DNA of 35,381 nucleotides from Pseudomonas sp. B6002 (GCF_013385985.1 NZ_JACAOY010000028.1:13909-49289); one strand, 5' to 3'. Shown: positions 16,477 through 24,239, counted from the stretch's first letter. Program-made: numbers and translations. The notes: generated from the sequence alone by a model not told the origin.

Positions 16477-17484
16477 TTATCGGGCGGTGCTGGAGCGGCG
16501 TCGCAGGGTGTCGATGGTCACGGCGAGGGCGATGACCACGCCGATCACCACTTGTTGAATGAAGGGCGAGACGCCGAGCAGGTTCAGGCCATTGCGCAAC
16601 ACGCCAATGATCAGCACGCCGACCAGCGTGCCGCCGATGCTGCCCACGCCACCGCTGAGGCTGGCACCGCCAATCACCACGGCGGCGATGGCGTCCAGTT
16701 CCAGGCTCAGGCCGGCGCTGGGTTGGGACGAATCGAGGCGGGCGGCGAGGGTGACGGCGGCGATACCGGCCAGGGCACCGCTGATGGCATAGACCCACAG
16801 GGTGATCGCACGCACCTTGATGCCGGACAGGCGCGCCACTTCGGGGCTGCCGCCCATGGCATAGAGGTTGCGGCCACCGGCACGAAAGCGCAGGAACACC
16901 CAGGCCACCACCAGCATCACCAAGAACAGTCCGACGGTGGCCGAGAGGAAGCCGAAATGCCGCACCGTGGCCAGGCTGGTGAACCAGTCCGGGTAGCCGA
17001 CGATCTGCCGGCCTTCGGTGAGGATATTCGCCAGGCCTCGGGCGACCGACATCATGGTCAGCGTGGCAATGAACGGCGGCAGCTTGGCATAGGTAATCAG
17101 CCCACCGGAGACCAGCCCGGCGAGCATGCCGCTGGCGATCGAGATCGGAATTGCAAAGCCCAGGGGCATGGCCTGGTCCTGGTACAACCAGCCCAGCATC
17201 ATCATCGAGAACGCCAGCACCGAGCCGACCGACAGATCGATGCCGCCGATCACGATCACCGCCGTCATGCCAATCGCCAGGATGCCCAGCACGGTGACCT
17301 GATCGAGGATGTTCAGGCCATTGCGCAACGAGAAGAAGAATTCGGAACTGAAGGAGAAGACCAGCACCAGCAGCACAAGGCCGATCAGCGGGCCACCGAT
17401 ATTGCTGGGGAGCAGTTTCACCAGCCGGGGACGGCGGGTCGGCTTGAGATCGGCCGGGTGATGGACAGAGGCTTTGGCGTCCAC
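16477..17484 (-). CDS. Sugar ABC transporter permease, CUT2 family (RbsC-like)
   Basis: This 335-residue inner-membrane permease has about 8-10 hydrophobic helices after a basic cytoplasmic N terminus (T-R-R-P-R-L-V-K). Family signatures include G-I-D-L-S-V-G-S-V-L-A-F near residue 88, A-M-G-G-S-P-E-V-A-R-L-S-G-I-K-V-R and the C-terminal V-V-I-G-G-A-S-L-S-G-G-V-G-S-I-G-G-T. It should form a homodimer with the fused ATPase. It is the first gene of the minus-strand arm of the sugar locus and is divergent from the transketolase genes, so its promoter lies in the 361-bp region that carries the paired palindromes. Confidence 0.95.
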   Translation of the reverse strand: MDAKASVHHPADLKPTRRPRLVKLLPSNIGGPLIGLVLLVLVFSFSSEFFFSLRNGLNILDQVTVLGILAIGMTAVIVIGGIDLSVGSVLAFSMMMLGWLYQDQAMPLGFAIPISIASGMLAGLVSGGLITYAKLPPFIATLTMMSVARGLANILTEGRQIVGYPDWFTSLATVRHFGFLSATVGLFLVMLVVAWVFLRFRAGGRNLYAMGGSPEVARLSGIKVRAITLWVYAISGALAGIAAVTLAARLDSSQPSAGLSLELDAIAAVVIGGASLSGGVGSIGGTLVGVLIIGVLRNGLNLLGVSPFIQQVVIGVVIALAVTIDTLRRRSSTAR

Positions 17485-17529
17485 ATTGTTCTCCTGACTT
17501 ATTTTTTTTGGAGTTCATTCAGGTAGCGT

Positions 17530-17541
17530 GAATATTTATGC
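17530..17541. promoter_or_regulatory. Candidate operator, permease side
   Basis: GAATATTTATGC differs at one of 12 positions from the reverse complement of the palindrome at 17780-17791. It lies 46 bp upstream of the permease start. With its partner it would allow one regulator, plausibly the SorC-type protein, to control both arms. Confidence 0.45.
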
Positions 17542-17779
17542 GTGCCTGACTGTTAATTCAGATTCCAGTGACACCGTGGCAAAGTCAAGCGCTTAATTTT
17601 TCATGCATGCCTCTAGACCGCCGTTTTTGCCGGGCGCAAAGCCACGGGATAGATAAGCGCGCGTGGGATTTTAGCCGTCTGTCCGAGGGGCATTTCCGGG
17701 TTTTATTTCATTTTTCCGCCGTTCGCTCACTTGACCTGCTGCGGGATCGGCGTCTAAATAGAAATATATTGTCACTGCT

Positions 17780-17791
17780 GAATAAATATTC
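17780..17791. promoter_or_regulatory. Candidate operator, transketolase side
   Basis: GAATAAATATTC has perfect arms GAATA and TATTC around a two-base centre and lies 54 bp upstream of the transketolase start. It is downstream of the possible TTGACC hexamer, a position that suits repression. Its near-copy sits at the other end of the same intergenic region. Confidence 0.5.
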
Positions 17792-17845
17792 AAAACAGCC
17801 GTGGACGCTTTCACCCCGCGTGGTCAGCCTCAAAGGAGCCGCTGC

Positions 17846-18682
17846 ATGAATGCCTTCCAGTACGACGCCCACCAGATCAAAGAACAGGCCCGTTTGATCC
17901 GGCGCCACGTGATCCGCTTGAATGCCGACTCCCCGGCAGGCGGTCACACCGGGGCGGACCTGTCGGAAACCGACATCCTCGCCACCCTGTATTTTCGCAT
18001 CCTCAACACCGGCCCCGAGCGCACCGAAGACCCCGAGCGCGATATCTACATCCAGAGCAAAGGCCATGGCGTGGGCGGTTTGTACTGCTGCCTGGCGCAG
18101 GCCGGCTACATCCCCACCGACTGGTTGCCGACCTACCAGCACTTCAATTCCCACTTGCCCGGCCACCCGGTGCGGCAGAAAACCCCGGGCATCGAACTCA
18201 ACACCGGCGCCCTTGGCCACGGCTTGCCCGTGGCGGTAGGGCTGGCGTTGGCGGCGAAGCTGTCGGGCAGTAAAAAGCGCATCTACGTGCTGACCGGCGA
18301 TGGCGAACTGGCTGAAGGCTCCAATTGGGAAGCGGCGATGGCGGCGGCCAAGTACGGGCTGGATAACCTGTTTGTGATCGTCGACAAGAACAAACTGCAA
18401 CTGGCCGGGTTGACCGCCGAGATCATGCCGCTGGACCCGCTGGACGTGAAATGGGCGGCCTTCGGTTTCACCGTCAGCGAGTGCGACGGCAATGACGTCG
18501 GCCAATTGATCGAGACCCTCGAAACCATGCAAGCCCACACCGGCTCACCCCAGGTGCTGATCGCCCACACCATCAAGGGCAAGGGCGTGTCGTTTATCGA
18601 AGCGCGTCCCGAATGGCACCACCGCGTGCCCAAGGGTGACGAAATCAACGCAGCACTGGAGGAGTTGAATCATGGCGAGTGA
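17846..18682 (+). CDS. Transketolase, N-terminal (thiamine diphosphate) subunit
   Basis: This 278-residue protein corresponds to the first third of a normal transketolase, carrying the diphosphate and metal-binding half of the thiamine diphosphate site. It has S-P-A-G-G-H-T-G near residue 29, S-K-G-H-G, G-A-L-G-H-G-L, and the cofactor motif G151-D-G ending in N182. The enzyme transfers a two-carbon ketol unit from a ketose phosphate to an aldose acceptor. Splitting into two genes is common in catabolic clusters; AptA/AptB D-apulose-4-phosphate transketolase is a published example. It overlaps the C-terminal subunit gene by 11 bp. It is first in the plus-strand arm, and AGGAG precedes the ATG. 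Confidence 0.92.
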   Translation: MNAFQYDAHQIKEQARLIRRHVIRLNADSPAGGHTGADLSETDILATLYFRILNTGPERTEDPERDIYIQSKGHGVGGLYCCLAQAGYIPTDWLPTYQHFNSHLPGHPVRQKTPGIELNTGALGHGLPVAVGLALAAKLSGSKKRIYVLTGDGELAEGSNWEAAMAAAKYGLDNLFVIVDKNKLQLAGLTAEIMPLDPLDVKWAAFGFTVSECDGNDVGQLIETLETMQAHTGSPQVLIAHTIKGKGVSFIEARPEWHHRVPKGDEINAALEELNHGE

Positions 18683-19604
18683 ACACTTGGCGAGCGTCAT
18701 GGTGGAGGCGTTTATCGCGGCAGTCGATGCCGGCCTGGACGTGGTGCCGGTGGTCAGTGACTCCACCTCCACAGCCAAGATCGGCCCGTTTGCCCAGCGT
18801 TTCCCCGAGCGGTTGATCAACGTCGGCATTGCCGAGCAGTCCCTGGTCAGCGTGGCGGCCGGGCTGGCGTTGGGCGGCAAGATCGCGGCCACCTGCAATG
18901 CCGCGCCGTTCCTGATTTCTCGCGCCAACGAACAGATCAAGGTGGACGTCTGCTACAACCAGGCCAACGTCAAGATGTTCGGCCTGAACGCGGGCGCCAG
19001 TTATGGCCCGTTGGCCAGCACCCACCACAGCCTTGACGATATTTCGGTGATGCGCGGGTTTGGCAATGTGCAGATCTTCGCCCCGGCCGATGCGCTGGAG
19101 TGCCGGCAGATCATCGATTACGCACTGCGCTATAAAGGCCCGGTGTATGTGCGGCTCGACGGTAAAGCCTTGCCCGAGGTGCATGGCGCCGACTATCAAT
19201 TTGTGCCCGGCCAAGTGGACATCCTGCGCCAGGGGGCGGACGTGAGCATCGTTGCGTTGGGCTCCGTGGTGCACGAGGCGGTGGATGCGGCGGCCTTGCT
19301 GGCCGAGCAGGGCATCCAGGCGCAGGTGGTCAACCTGTCGTCGATCCGCCCGTTGCAGCGTGACGCCTTGCTCAGTGCACTGAGCACCACGCGCGCAGTG
19401 ATTACCGTCGAAGAACACAACATCAATGGCGGCGTTGGCAGCCTGGTCGCCGAAGTGCTGGCTGAAGCCGGGCTGGGCATAGCGCTGGTCCGCCTGGGTA
19501 TCGCCGACGGTGAATACGCCGCGGCCGGCGCCCGCGAACCGACGCGCGCCTTGCATAACATCGACGCGGCTGGGATTGTGGCGGCTGCCACTCGGTTGCG
19601 GTGA
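18672..19604 (+). CDS. Transketolase, C-terminal (pyrimidine-binding) subunit
   Basis: This 310-residue partner of the preceding gene carries the pyrimidine-binding and C-terminal domains. The catalytic glutamate that activates thiamine diphosphate is E55 in N-V-G-I-A-E-Q. G-A-S-Y-G-P-L-A-S-T-H-H-S near residue 105 supplies substrate and cofactor contacts, and E-E-H-N-I-N-G-G-V-G-S near 247 belongs to the last domain. The length is usual for split transketolase beta subunits. The 11-bp overlap with the alpha gene implies translational coupling and an equimolar complex. The short active-site differences that would reveal the donor ketose cannot be read reliably by eye. Confidence 0.92.
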   Translation: MASEHLASVMVEAFIAAVDAGLDVVPVVSDSTSTAKIGPFAQRFPERLINVGIAEQSLVSVAAGLALGGKIAATCNAAPFLISRANEQIKVDVCYNQANVKMFGLNAGASYGPLASTHHSLDDISVMRGFGNVQIFAPADALECRQIIDYALRYKGPVYVRLDGKALPEVHGADYQFVPGQVDILRQGADVSIVALGSVVHEAVDAAALLAEQGIQAQVVNLSSIRPLQRDALLSALSTTRAVITVEEHNINGGVGSLVAEVLAEAGLGIALVRLGIADGEYAAAGAREPTRALHNIDAAGIVAAATRLR

Positions 19605-19608
19605 ACCC

Positions 19609-21084
19609 ATGACAAACCACACTCCGCTGATCCTGGCGATAGATGAAGGCACCAGTAACGCCAAGGCGGTGCTGGTCAACGAACTCGGGCAGGTGATTGC
19701 CCGGGGTTCGCGGCCCTTGAGCATCAATCACCCCCAGCCCGGGTTTTCCGAGCAGGACCCGTTGTTGATCTGGCTGCACACCCTGGCTGCGATTGAAGAA
19801 TGCCTGGCCCAGGTGGATCGGCCGATCACCGCATTGGCCATCAGCAACCAGCGCGAGTCGGTGGTGGCCTGGGACCGGCGCAGCGGTGAGCCATTGTCGC
19901 CGTGCATCAGCTGGCAATGCCGGCGCTCCACGGCGTTGTGCGCACAGTTGCATGAGCAGGGGCATGAAGCACTGGTCCTGGAAAAGACCGGGCTGGCCCT
20001 CGATCCGATGTTTTCGGCCGGTAAATTTCGCTGGATCCTCGACCACCTGGACAATGGGCATGCACGTGCGGCGGCCGGTGAAATCTGCCTGGGCACCGTC
20101 GACAGTTGGTTGTTGTGGAAGCTCAGCGGGGGTCAGGTGTTTGCCACCGACTATTCCAACGCCGCGCGCACGCAACTGTTCAACCTGCACACCGGCACCT
20201 GGGACCCGGAGCTGTTGGCGCTGTTCGCGATTCCTGCTGCGGCGTTGGCGCCGATCCGGCCGAGTGCGGGGTTCTTCGCCGAAACCGTCGCGCTGGGCGG
20301 CTTGCCTGCGGGTATCCCGGTGATGTCGATGATTGGCGACTCCCATGCGGCGCTGTACGGGCAGGGTGGTTTCGCCCCCGGGTTGGTCAAGGCCACCCTC
20401 GGCACGGGCTCGTCGTTGATGACACCGATGGGCGGGCCGATTGCATCTACCCATGGGCTTTCCACCACCTTGGCCTGGCATGACGGCCGCGCGGCGACGT
20501 TCGGCATGGAAGGCAACATCGTGCATACCGGCGCCGCCGTGCAGTGGGCCTCGCGGCTGGTGGCCGGTGAGTCGCTGGACGCGTTGACCGAACAGGCCGC
20601 GCAATTGCCGGATAACGGCGGCGTGTACTTTGTGCCGGCGCTGTCCGGGTTGGGGGCACCGCACTGGCAAGCCGACGCCCGTGGCTTGATCTGTGGCCTG
20701 AGCGAGGCCACTTCGGGCGCGCATATTTTGCGCGCCTCGCTGGAGTCCATCGGCTATCAGATTCGTGATGTGTTTGAGGCGATGCAGCAGGACATCGGCA
20801 GCCCGTTGAAAGAGCTGTGGGTCGACGGCGGCGCGACGCGCAATCGCTGGCTGATGCAGTTCCTCGCCAACCTGCTGCAACGCCCGGTGGTGCGCAGCCT
20901 GTCGCCGGAAGTCTCGGCATTGGGCGCGGCGCACCTGGCAGGTAGGGCGTTGGGGATTTGGGCGAGTGACGAAGCGCTAAGCCAGTTGGAGCGTCAGCGT
21001 GAGCGCTTCGAGCCGCAGGCGGATCCGGCGATGGCAGGGCGTTACGCCGAATGGAAAAAGGCTCTGGCCCGCACCCTTCTCTAA
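19609..21084 (+). CDS. FGGY-family carbohydrate kinase, glycerol-kinase-like
   Basis: This 491-residue ATP-dependent kinase is predicted to phosphorylate a sugar, ketose or polyol in the cytoplasm. The N-terminal phosphate loop is D12-E-G-T-S-N-A-K. Then come I-S-N-Q-R-E-S and W-Q-C-R-R (both glycerol-kinase-like), G-T-V-D-S-W-L-L-W-K, the catalytic-base region G-D-S-H-A-A-L-Y-G, A-T-L-G-T-G-S-S, and near the C terminus W-V-D-G-G-A-T-R-N-R-W, the second ATP-binding motif. It most resembles glycerol kinase, but the neighbours (split transketolase, polyol dehydrogenases) argue for a tetrulose, pentulose or similar substrate. It starts 4 bp after the transketolase stop, so the three genes form one operon ending at a REP doublet. 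Confidence 0.9.
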   Translation: MTNHTPLILAIDEGTSNAKAVLVNELGQVIARGSRPLSINHPQPGFSEQDPLLIWLHTLAAIEECLAQVDRPITALAISNQRESVVAWDRRSGEPLSPCISWQCRRSTALCAQLHEQGHEALVLEKTGLALDPMFSAGKFRWILDHLDNGHARAAAGEICLGTVDSWLLWKLSGGQVFATDYSNAARTQLFNLHTGTWDPELLALFAIPAAALAPIRPSAGFFAETVALGGLPAGIPVMSMIGDSHAALYGQGGFAPGLVKATLGTGSSLMTPMGGPIASTHGLSTTLAWHDGRAATFGMEGNIVHTGAAVQWASRLVAGESLDALTEQAAQLPDNGGVYFVPALSGLGAPHWQADARGLICGLSEATSGAHILRASLESIGYQIRDVFEAMQQDIGSPLKELWVDGGATRNRWLMQFLANLLQRPVVRSLSPEVSALGAAHLAGRALGIWASDEALSQLERQRERFEPQADPAMAGRYAEWKKALARTLL

Positions 21085-21100
21085 CCCCCAAACATCAACC

Positions 21101-21173
21101 CTGTAGGCGCCGGGTTGCCGGCGATAGCGGCCAGCCTGACCTACCGCAATCGCCGGCAAGCCGGCTCCTACAG
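21101..21173. repeat. REP doublet (REPIN), CTGTAGG type
   Basis: Arms at 21101-21130 and 21144-21173 are inverted copies with three mismatches, sharing the core TTGCCGGCGAT. It belongs to a different REP subgroup from the copy at 13850. It lies 16 bp after the kinase stop and before the 3' end of the convergent binding-protein gene, where it may act as a bidirectional transcript end. Confidence 0.88.
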
Positions 21174-21199
21174 GTGATCGGGTTGCTGGCTGGAGATGT

Positions 21200-22144
21200 T
21201 CATGGCTTCCAGGTCTGCACGTCCTTGGCATCCACAGCCTTGGGCAGCAATCCCGCCTTGAAGAACGCATCGGCAATCTTCTGCTGTTCGCCCAACTGAT
21301 CGAGCGTCACCGGTTGCACCTGATAGCTGCGGTGCGCGTTGGCCGCTTCAACGGTGGCCACATCCAGGTTGCCCCACAGCGGGCCCAGCACCTTGGCCGC
21401 GTCTTGCGGGTGGGTTTTCACCCATTGGCCGGCTTTTTCCAATTGTTCGTACACCACCTTCAGGACCTCAGGGTGGGCCTTGGCGTAGGGCGTGCCCGTC
21501 AGGTAATAGCGCTTGTAGCTGGCCAGACCCGCGCCGTCCGCGAGGGTGCGGGTGGGCAGTTGGCGCTGCACGCCTGTGAGGAAGGGTTCCCAGGTGACCC
21601 AGGCATCGACCTTATTGTTCTCGAATGCGGCGCGGCCATCGGCCGGTGTCAGGTAGGCCGGTTCGATATCCGAAAACGCCAGGCCGGCTTTGGCCAGCGC
21701 CGCGATCAACAGGTAGTGGGTGCCGGCGGCTTTGGTCACGGCGACTTTCTTGCCTTTGAGGTCGGCCAGTTGCTGGATCGGCGAGTCCTTGCGCACCACG
21801 ATGGCCTGGGCCGACGGCGAGGGCGCTTCCTGGGCGAAATAGGTGAGTTTGGCCTGGGCCGCCTGGGCGAAGATCGGCACGGTGTCAGCCACGTCTGCGC
21901 TGATGTCGACGTTGCCAACGTTGAGTGCCTCCAGCAGCGGCAGGCCGCTGGGGAACTCGTGCCAGGACACGTCGATGTTGTCGGCCTTGAGGGCCTTTTC
22001 CAGGGTGCCCTGGGTCTTGAGCAGGGTAATCAGGGTGGATGATTTCTGGTAACCGATACGCACGGTCTCCTGGGCCTCGGCGCTGACCGCCACGGAAAAA
22101 GCCAGAAGCCCGATGACAACGGCGAGGGGACGACGAATAGACAT
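21200..22144 (-). CDS. Aliphatic sulfonate/nitrate-type ABC substrate-binding protein
   Basis: This 314-residue periplasmic protein of the SsuA/TauA/NrtA family has a signal peptide (residues 1-25, AEAQ|ETV). The family core is clear: V-R-I-G-Y-Q-K-S at the start, S-W-H-E-F-P-S-G near residue 58, G-N-V-D-I-S-A-D, and W-V-T-W-E-P-F near residue 180. Members bind alkanesulfonates, taurine, nitrate or related anions for an ABC importer. No permease or ATPase gene is adjacent, so this is an orphan receptor that may share a transporter encoded elsewhere. The ATG at 22144 fits the signal peptide; the ribosome site is weak. It is monocistronic between two REP doublets. Confidence 0.85.
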   Translation of the reverse strand: MSIRRPLAVVIGLLAFSVAVSAEAQETVRIGYQKSSTLITLLKTQGTLEKALKADNIDVSWHEFPSGLPLLEALNVGNVDISADVADTVPIFAQAAQAKLTYFAQEAPSPSAQAIVVRKDSPIQQLADLKGKKVAVTKAAGTHYLLIAALAKAGLAFSDIEPAYLTPADGRAAFENNKVDAWVTWEPFLTGVQRQLPTRTLADGAGLASYKRYYLTGTPYAKAHPEVLKVVYEQLEKAGQWVKTHPQDAAKVLGPLWGNLDVATVEAANAHRSYQVQPVTLDQLGEQQKIADAFFKAGLLPKAVDAKDVQTWKP

Positions 22145-22243
22145 GGCGCGCTCGATCTTCAATGGAATGGCGCCAAGCATAAAGTTCTAAAAACCAATCG
22201 ATAAATACTCTTTCGATCTGAGCTTAAAGCACTTTCTCATCTT

Positions 22244-22352
22244 GTAGTGAGCGGGCTCGCCCCGCGCCAGAGCCGCCACGAACACCGCAGGTTTCCCGGG
22301 AATATAGGCGGTGGGGCTTATTACGCCGCGCGGGGTAAACCCGCTCACTACA
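22244..22352. repeat. REP doublet (REPIN), GTAGTGAGCGGG type
   Basis: The sequence opens GTAGTGAGCGGGCTCGCCCC (22244 onward) and closes with the inverted arm ending CCCGCTCACTAC (22341-22352). This is a third, GC-clamped REP subtype. It lies between the upstream region of the binding-protein gene and the 3' end of the EamA transporter gene. Confidence 0.85.
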
Positions 22353-22382
22353 ACCGCGCGCCGCCACAATCCCCGCGAAGGG

Positions 22383-23279
22383 TCAGGCGGCTGATTTGGG
22401 CCGGCTGTCGCTGAGCACAAACCACACGGCCAGGCAGATGAGGCCGCCGCCATAGAGGTGCGCGATGGACAGGTGCTCACCCAGGAACAGCACCCCCCAC
22501 AGCACACCAAACGGTGGGATCAGGAAGGTTACCGTCAGTGAACGAACCGCCCCGATATCGGCGATCAGGCGAAAGTACAGGATGTACGCATACGCAGTGC
22601 ACACAAACCCCACCACCCCCAACGCCATCCAGACCGTCGGGTTGCCCCAGCTGTTCGGCGGGTTGAGCACGGCTGAAACACCAAAGAACGGCAGCAGGAA
22701 CAACGTCGCGCCGATCTGGCTGCCAAAGGCCACGAGCTTGGCGTCCAGCCCGCCCTTGTCGGCGATCCAGCGGCGCGTCAAAAACCCTGCAACGCCGTAG
22801 CACCCGGTGGCGACCAGGCACGCCAACGCGCCAATCACCACGGCGACCGAAAGGGTGACCGGCCCGGTGGTGGTCAGCAGGGTGATGCCCATCAAGCCGA
22901 TCACTACCCCAGCGGCTTTTTTCGGCGTCAGCGGGTCGCTGAAAAACAGCGCGCCCATCATCACCCCCATCAGCGGGGTGGTGGCGTTGAAGATCGCCGA
23001 GTAGCCCGCCGGCAGCAACGTGGCCGCCACGCCGTACATCAGGAACGGCACGCCGGAATTGATCACGCCCAGCACCAGGGTGGGTTTGAGTTTGCCGTCA
23101 AACGCGATGCGGGTACGCAGCACGGTGACAATCACCGCCAGCCCGATGGCCCCCAACAGCACGCGGAAAAACGCCGTGGGCAAGGCGCCCAACACCGGCG
23201 CGGCGATGCGCATGAACAGAAAACTGGCGCCCCAGATCGCCGCCAGTACCAGTAGTCGAACACCGTCAGAAAGCTTCAT
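22383..23279 (-). CDS. EamA/DMT-family transporter
   Basis: This 298-residue inner-membrane protein has about ten hydrophobic helices arranged as two EamA repeats of five. The typical opening V-L-A-A-I-W-G-A-S-F-L-F-M-R lies at residue 11. The second repeat begins near residue 150, with P-P-F-G-V-L-W-G-V-L-F-L-G-E toward the end. DMT exporters move amino acids, metabolites or drugs; the substrate is not predictable. The start codon overlaps the stop of the Ada-like gene by four bases. This makes it the last gene of a coupled four-gene unit with the two oxygenase-like proteins, which suggests it might export their product (inference). Confidence 0.85.
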   Translation of the reverse strand: MKLSDGVRLLVLAAIWGASFLFMRIAAPVLGALPTAFFRVLLGAIGLAVIVTVLRTRIAFDGKLKPTLVLGVINSGVPFLMYGVAATLLPAGYSAIFNATTPLMGVMMGALFFSDPLTPKKAAGVVIGLMGITLLTTTGPVTLSVAVVIGALACLVATGCYGVAGFLTRRWIADKGGLDAKLVAFGSQIGATLFLLPFFGVSAVLNPPNSWGNPTVWMALGVVGFVCTAYAYILYFRLIADIGAVRSLTVTFLIPPFGVLWGVLFLGEHLSIAHLYGGGLICLAVWFVLSDSRPKSAA

Positions 23280-23542
23280 GCGTCACCTTTTTTAGTGGAA
23301 TTCCAAATCGCGTATTGCTCGGGCATGCACACCGCACAAGGCCTGTAGCCGGCGGCAATGGCGGTGGGCTCGTCGGCAAAGAACACGCGGTGTTTCACAT
23401 AACCGCCGTTGGCGATTGCTCGTCGTGCAGCGCGGCAGTCCAGGCGGCCGTAGATCCGCGTGCCGCGATGCCCGGCGCAGGTGCCCGGCACAAGGCTGGC
23501 GTAAGGTTTGCCCGTTACCCCGAGCAAGGTGAACGTCTTCAT
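23276..23542 (-). CDS. Free-standing Ada-type metal-binding domain protein
   Basis: This 88-residue protein matches the zinc domain of Ada, the methylphosphotriester sensor. It has R-I-Y-G-R-L-D-C36, the F-F-A-D-E-P-T-A-I-A-A-G segment, and Y-R-P-C69-A-V-C72-M-P followed by an aromatic. Ada uses four cysteine ligands, two near residues 38 and 42 and two near 69 and 72. Here the position equivalent to the second is not cysteine, and C22 is the only other candidate. There is no attached AraC or methyltransferase domain, so a DNA-repair role is not established. The gene overlaps both neighbours by four bases (ATGA on each side), tying it tightly to the upstream oxygenase-like gene and the downstream transporter. 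Confidence 0.7.
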   Translation of the reverse strand: MKTFTLLGVTGKPYASLVPGTCAGHRGTRIYGRLDCRAARRAIANGGYVKHRVFFADEPTAIAAGYRPCAVCMPEQYAIWNSTKKGDA

Positions 23543-24237
23543 CGGCCACCCTCCTGGGCATCAGGCGCGTCATGGAACAGCACTTCCAATCCCACCCGTT
23601 CGCCACCGCGCACGCGGCTGATGGCGTGCTTGAGGTTCACGCGGTAGCAACCCCGGCTGCCTCTGAACGGGCGCACCGCCGTGGCGATGATCGCCACGTC
23701 ACCGCGTTTGAGCGGCACCACCATCGGCCGCGATTGCAGACGCGGGCGCTGTTCGGTCATCACCAGCTCACCGCCTTGGAAGTCCGTCCCCGGCTCGGAC
23801 AGCAGCGCAACCAGTTGCAGGGGAAACACATGGACCCCGGCATTGCGTTGATGCAGGGGCACCTGGTCATGCACACGTAACCGGCATAGGTGGGACTGCC
23901 CTCGGGTCTGGCCGGCGTCGTGGTTTTGCCTCAGAAACTCATCCAGCGTAGCCGGGTAGCGCGCGTCGATGGCCAGGGTTTCGTTCCAGCGGTCGGCGAC
24001 CGGCACCAGGCGCCGGTAGAGCGCCGTGCGCCACTCGGCCAGCGGGGCGGGCAGGTCTGTCTCGAAATAACGCCATTGCGCAAACAGGTCCTGCGCGGTG
24101 AGGTGCCCGGCCAGTGAGTCGATGCCGGCTGGGCTCAACAACCCAGGCAGCACGGCGTAGCCTTCGCTATCGAGTTGGCGGTGGAGGTCGGCCCAGTCCA
24201 GTTGATCAAGTGCAGCATCGAATTCAAACAGACTCAT
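23539..24237 (-). CDS. 2OG-Fe(II) oxygenase-like protein lacking the metal aspartate
   Basis: This 232-residue protein is a clear paralogue of its upstream neighbour. Shared segments include H-V-F-P-L-Q, G-G-E-L-V-M-T-E and the terminal L-F-H-D-A. The family binds iron with H-x-D...H and 2-oxoglutarate with an arginine. Here the first motif reads H129-Q-R131 with no insertion or deletion relative to the paralogue's H-Q-D, while the distal histidine (H204) and following arginines remain. Some 2OG halogenases lack this aspartate, but they carry Gly or Ala. An arginine there suggests a non-catalytic partner or a changed activity. It also lacks about ten residues near position 50. It starts 2 bp after the upstream gene and overlaps the Ada-like gene. 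Confidence 0.75.
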   Translation of the reverse strand: MSLFEFDAALDQLDWADLHRQLDSEGYAVLPGLLSPAGIDSLAGHLTAQDLFAQWRYFETDLPAPLAEWRTALYRRLVPVADRWNETLAIDARYPATLDEFLRQNHDAGQTRGQSHLCRLRVHDQVPLHQRNAGVHVFPLQLVALLSEPGTDFQGGELVMTEQRPRLQSRPMVVPLKRGDVAIIATAVRPFRGSRGCYRVNLKHAISRVRGGERVGLEVLFHDAPDAQEGGR

Positions 24238-24239
24238 GT

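Larger units (their letters stand above)
17485..17845. promoter_or_regulatory. Divergent promoter region of the sugar locus
   Basis: This 361-bp region is much more AT-rich than its flanks and separates the permease gene (minus) from the transketolase genes (plus). A possible plus-strand minus-35 hexamer TTGACC is at 17731-17736, with a weak AT-rich minus-10 (around 17754-17760). No good minus-strand promoter could be fixed. AGGAG at 17833-17837 serves the transketolase start. No open frame in it looks like a gene. Confidence 0.6.

Noticed and set aside
22244-22352. A possible CRISPR-like or attachment-site repeat.
   Set aside because: It has just two inverted arms of the Pseudomonas REP type, no direct repeats with spacers, and no integrase nearby.
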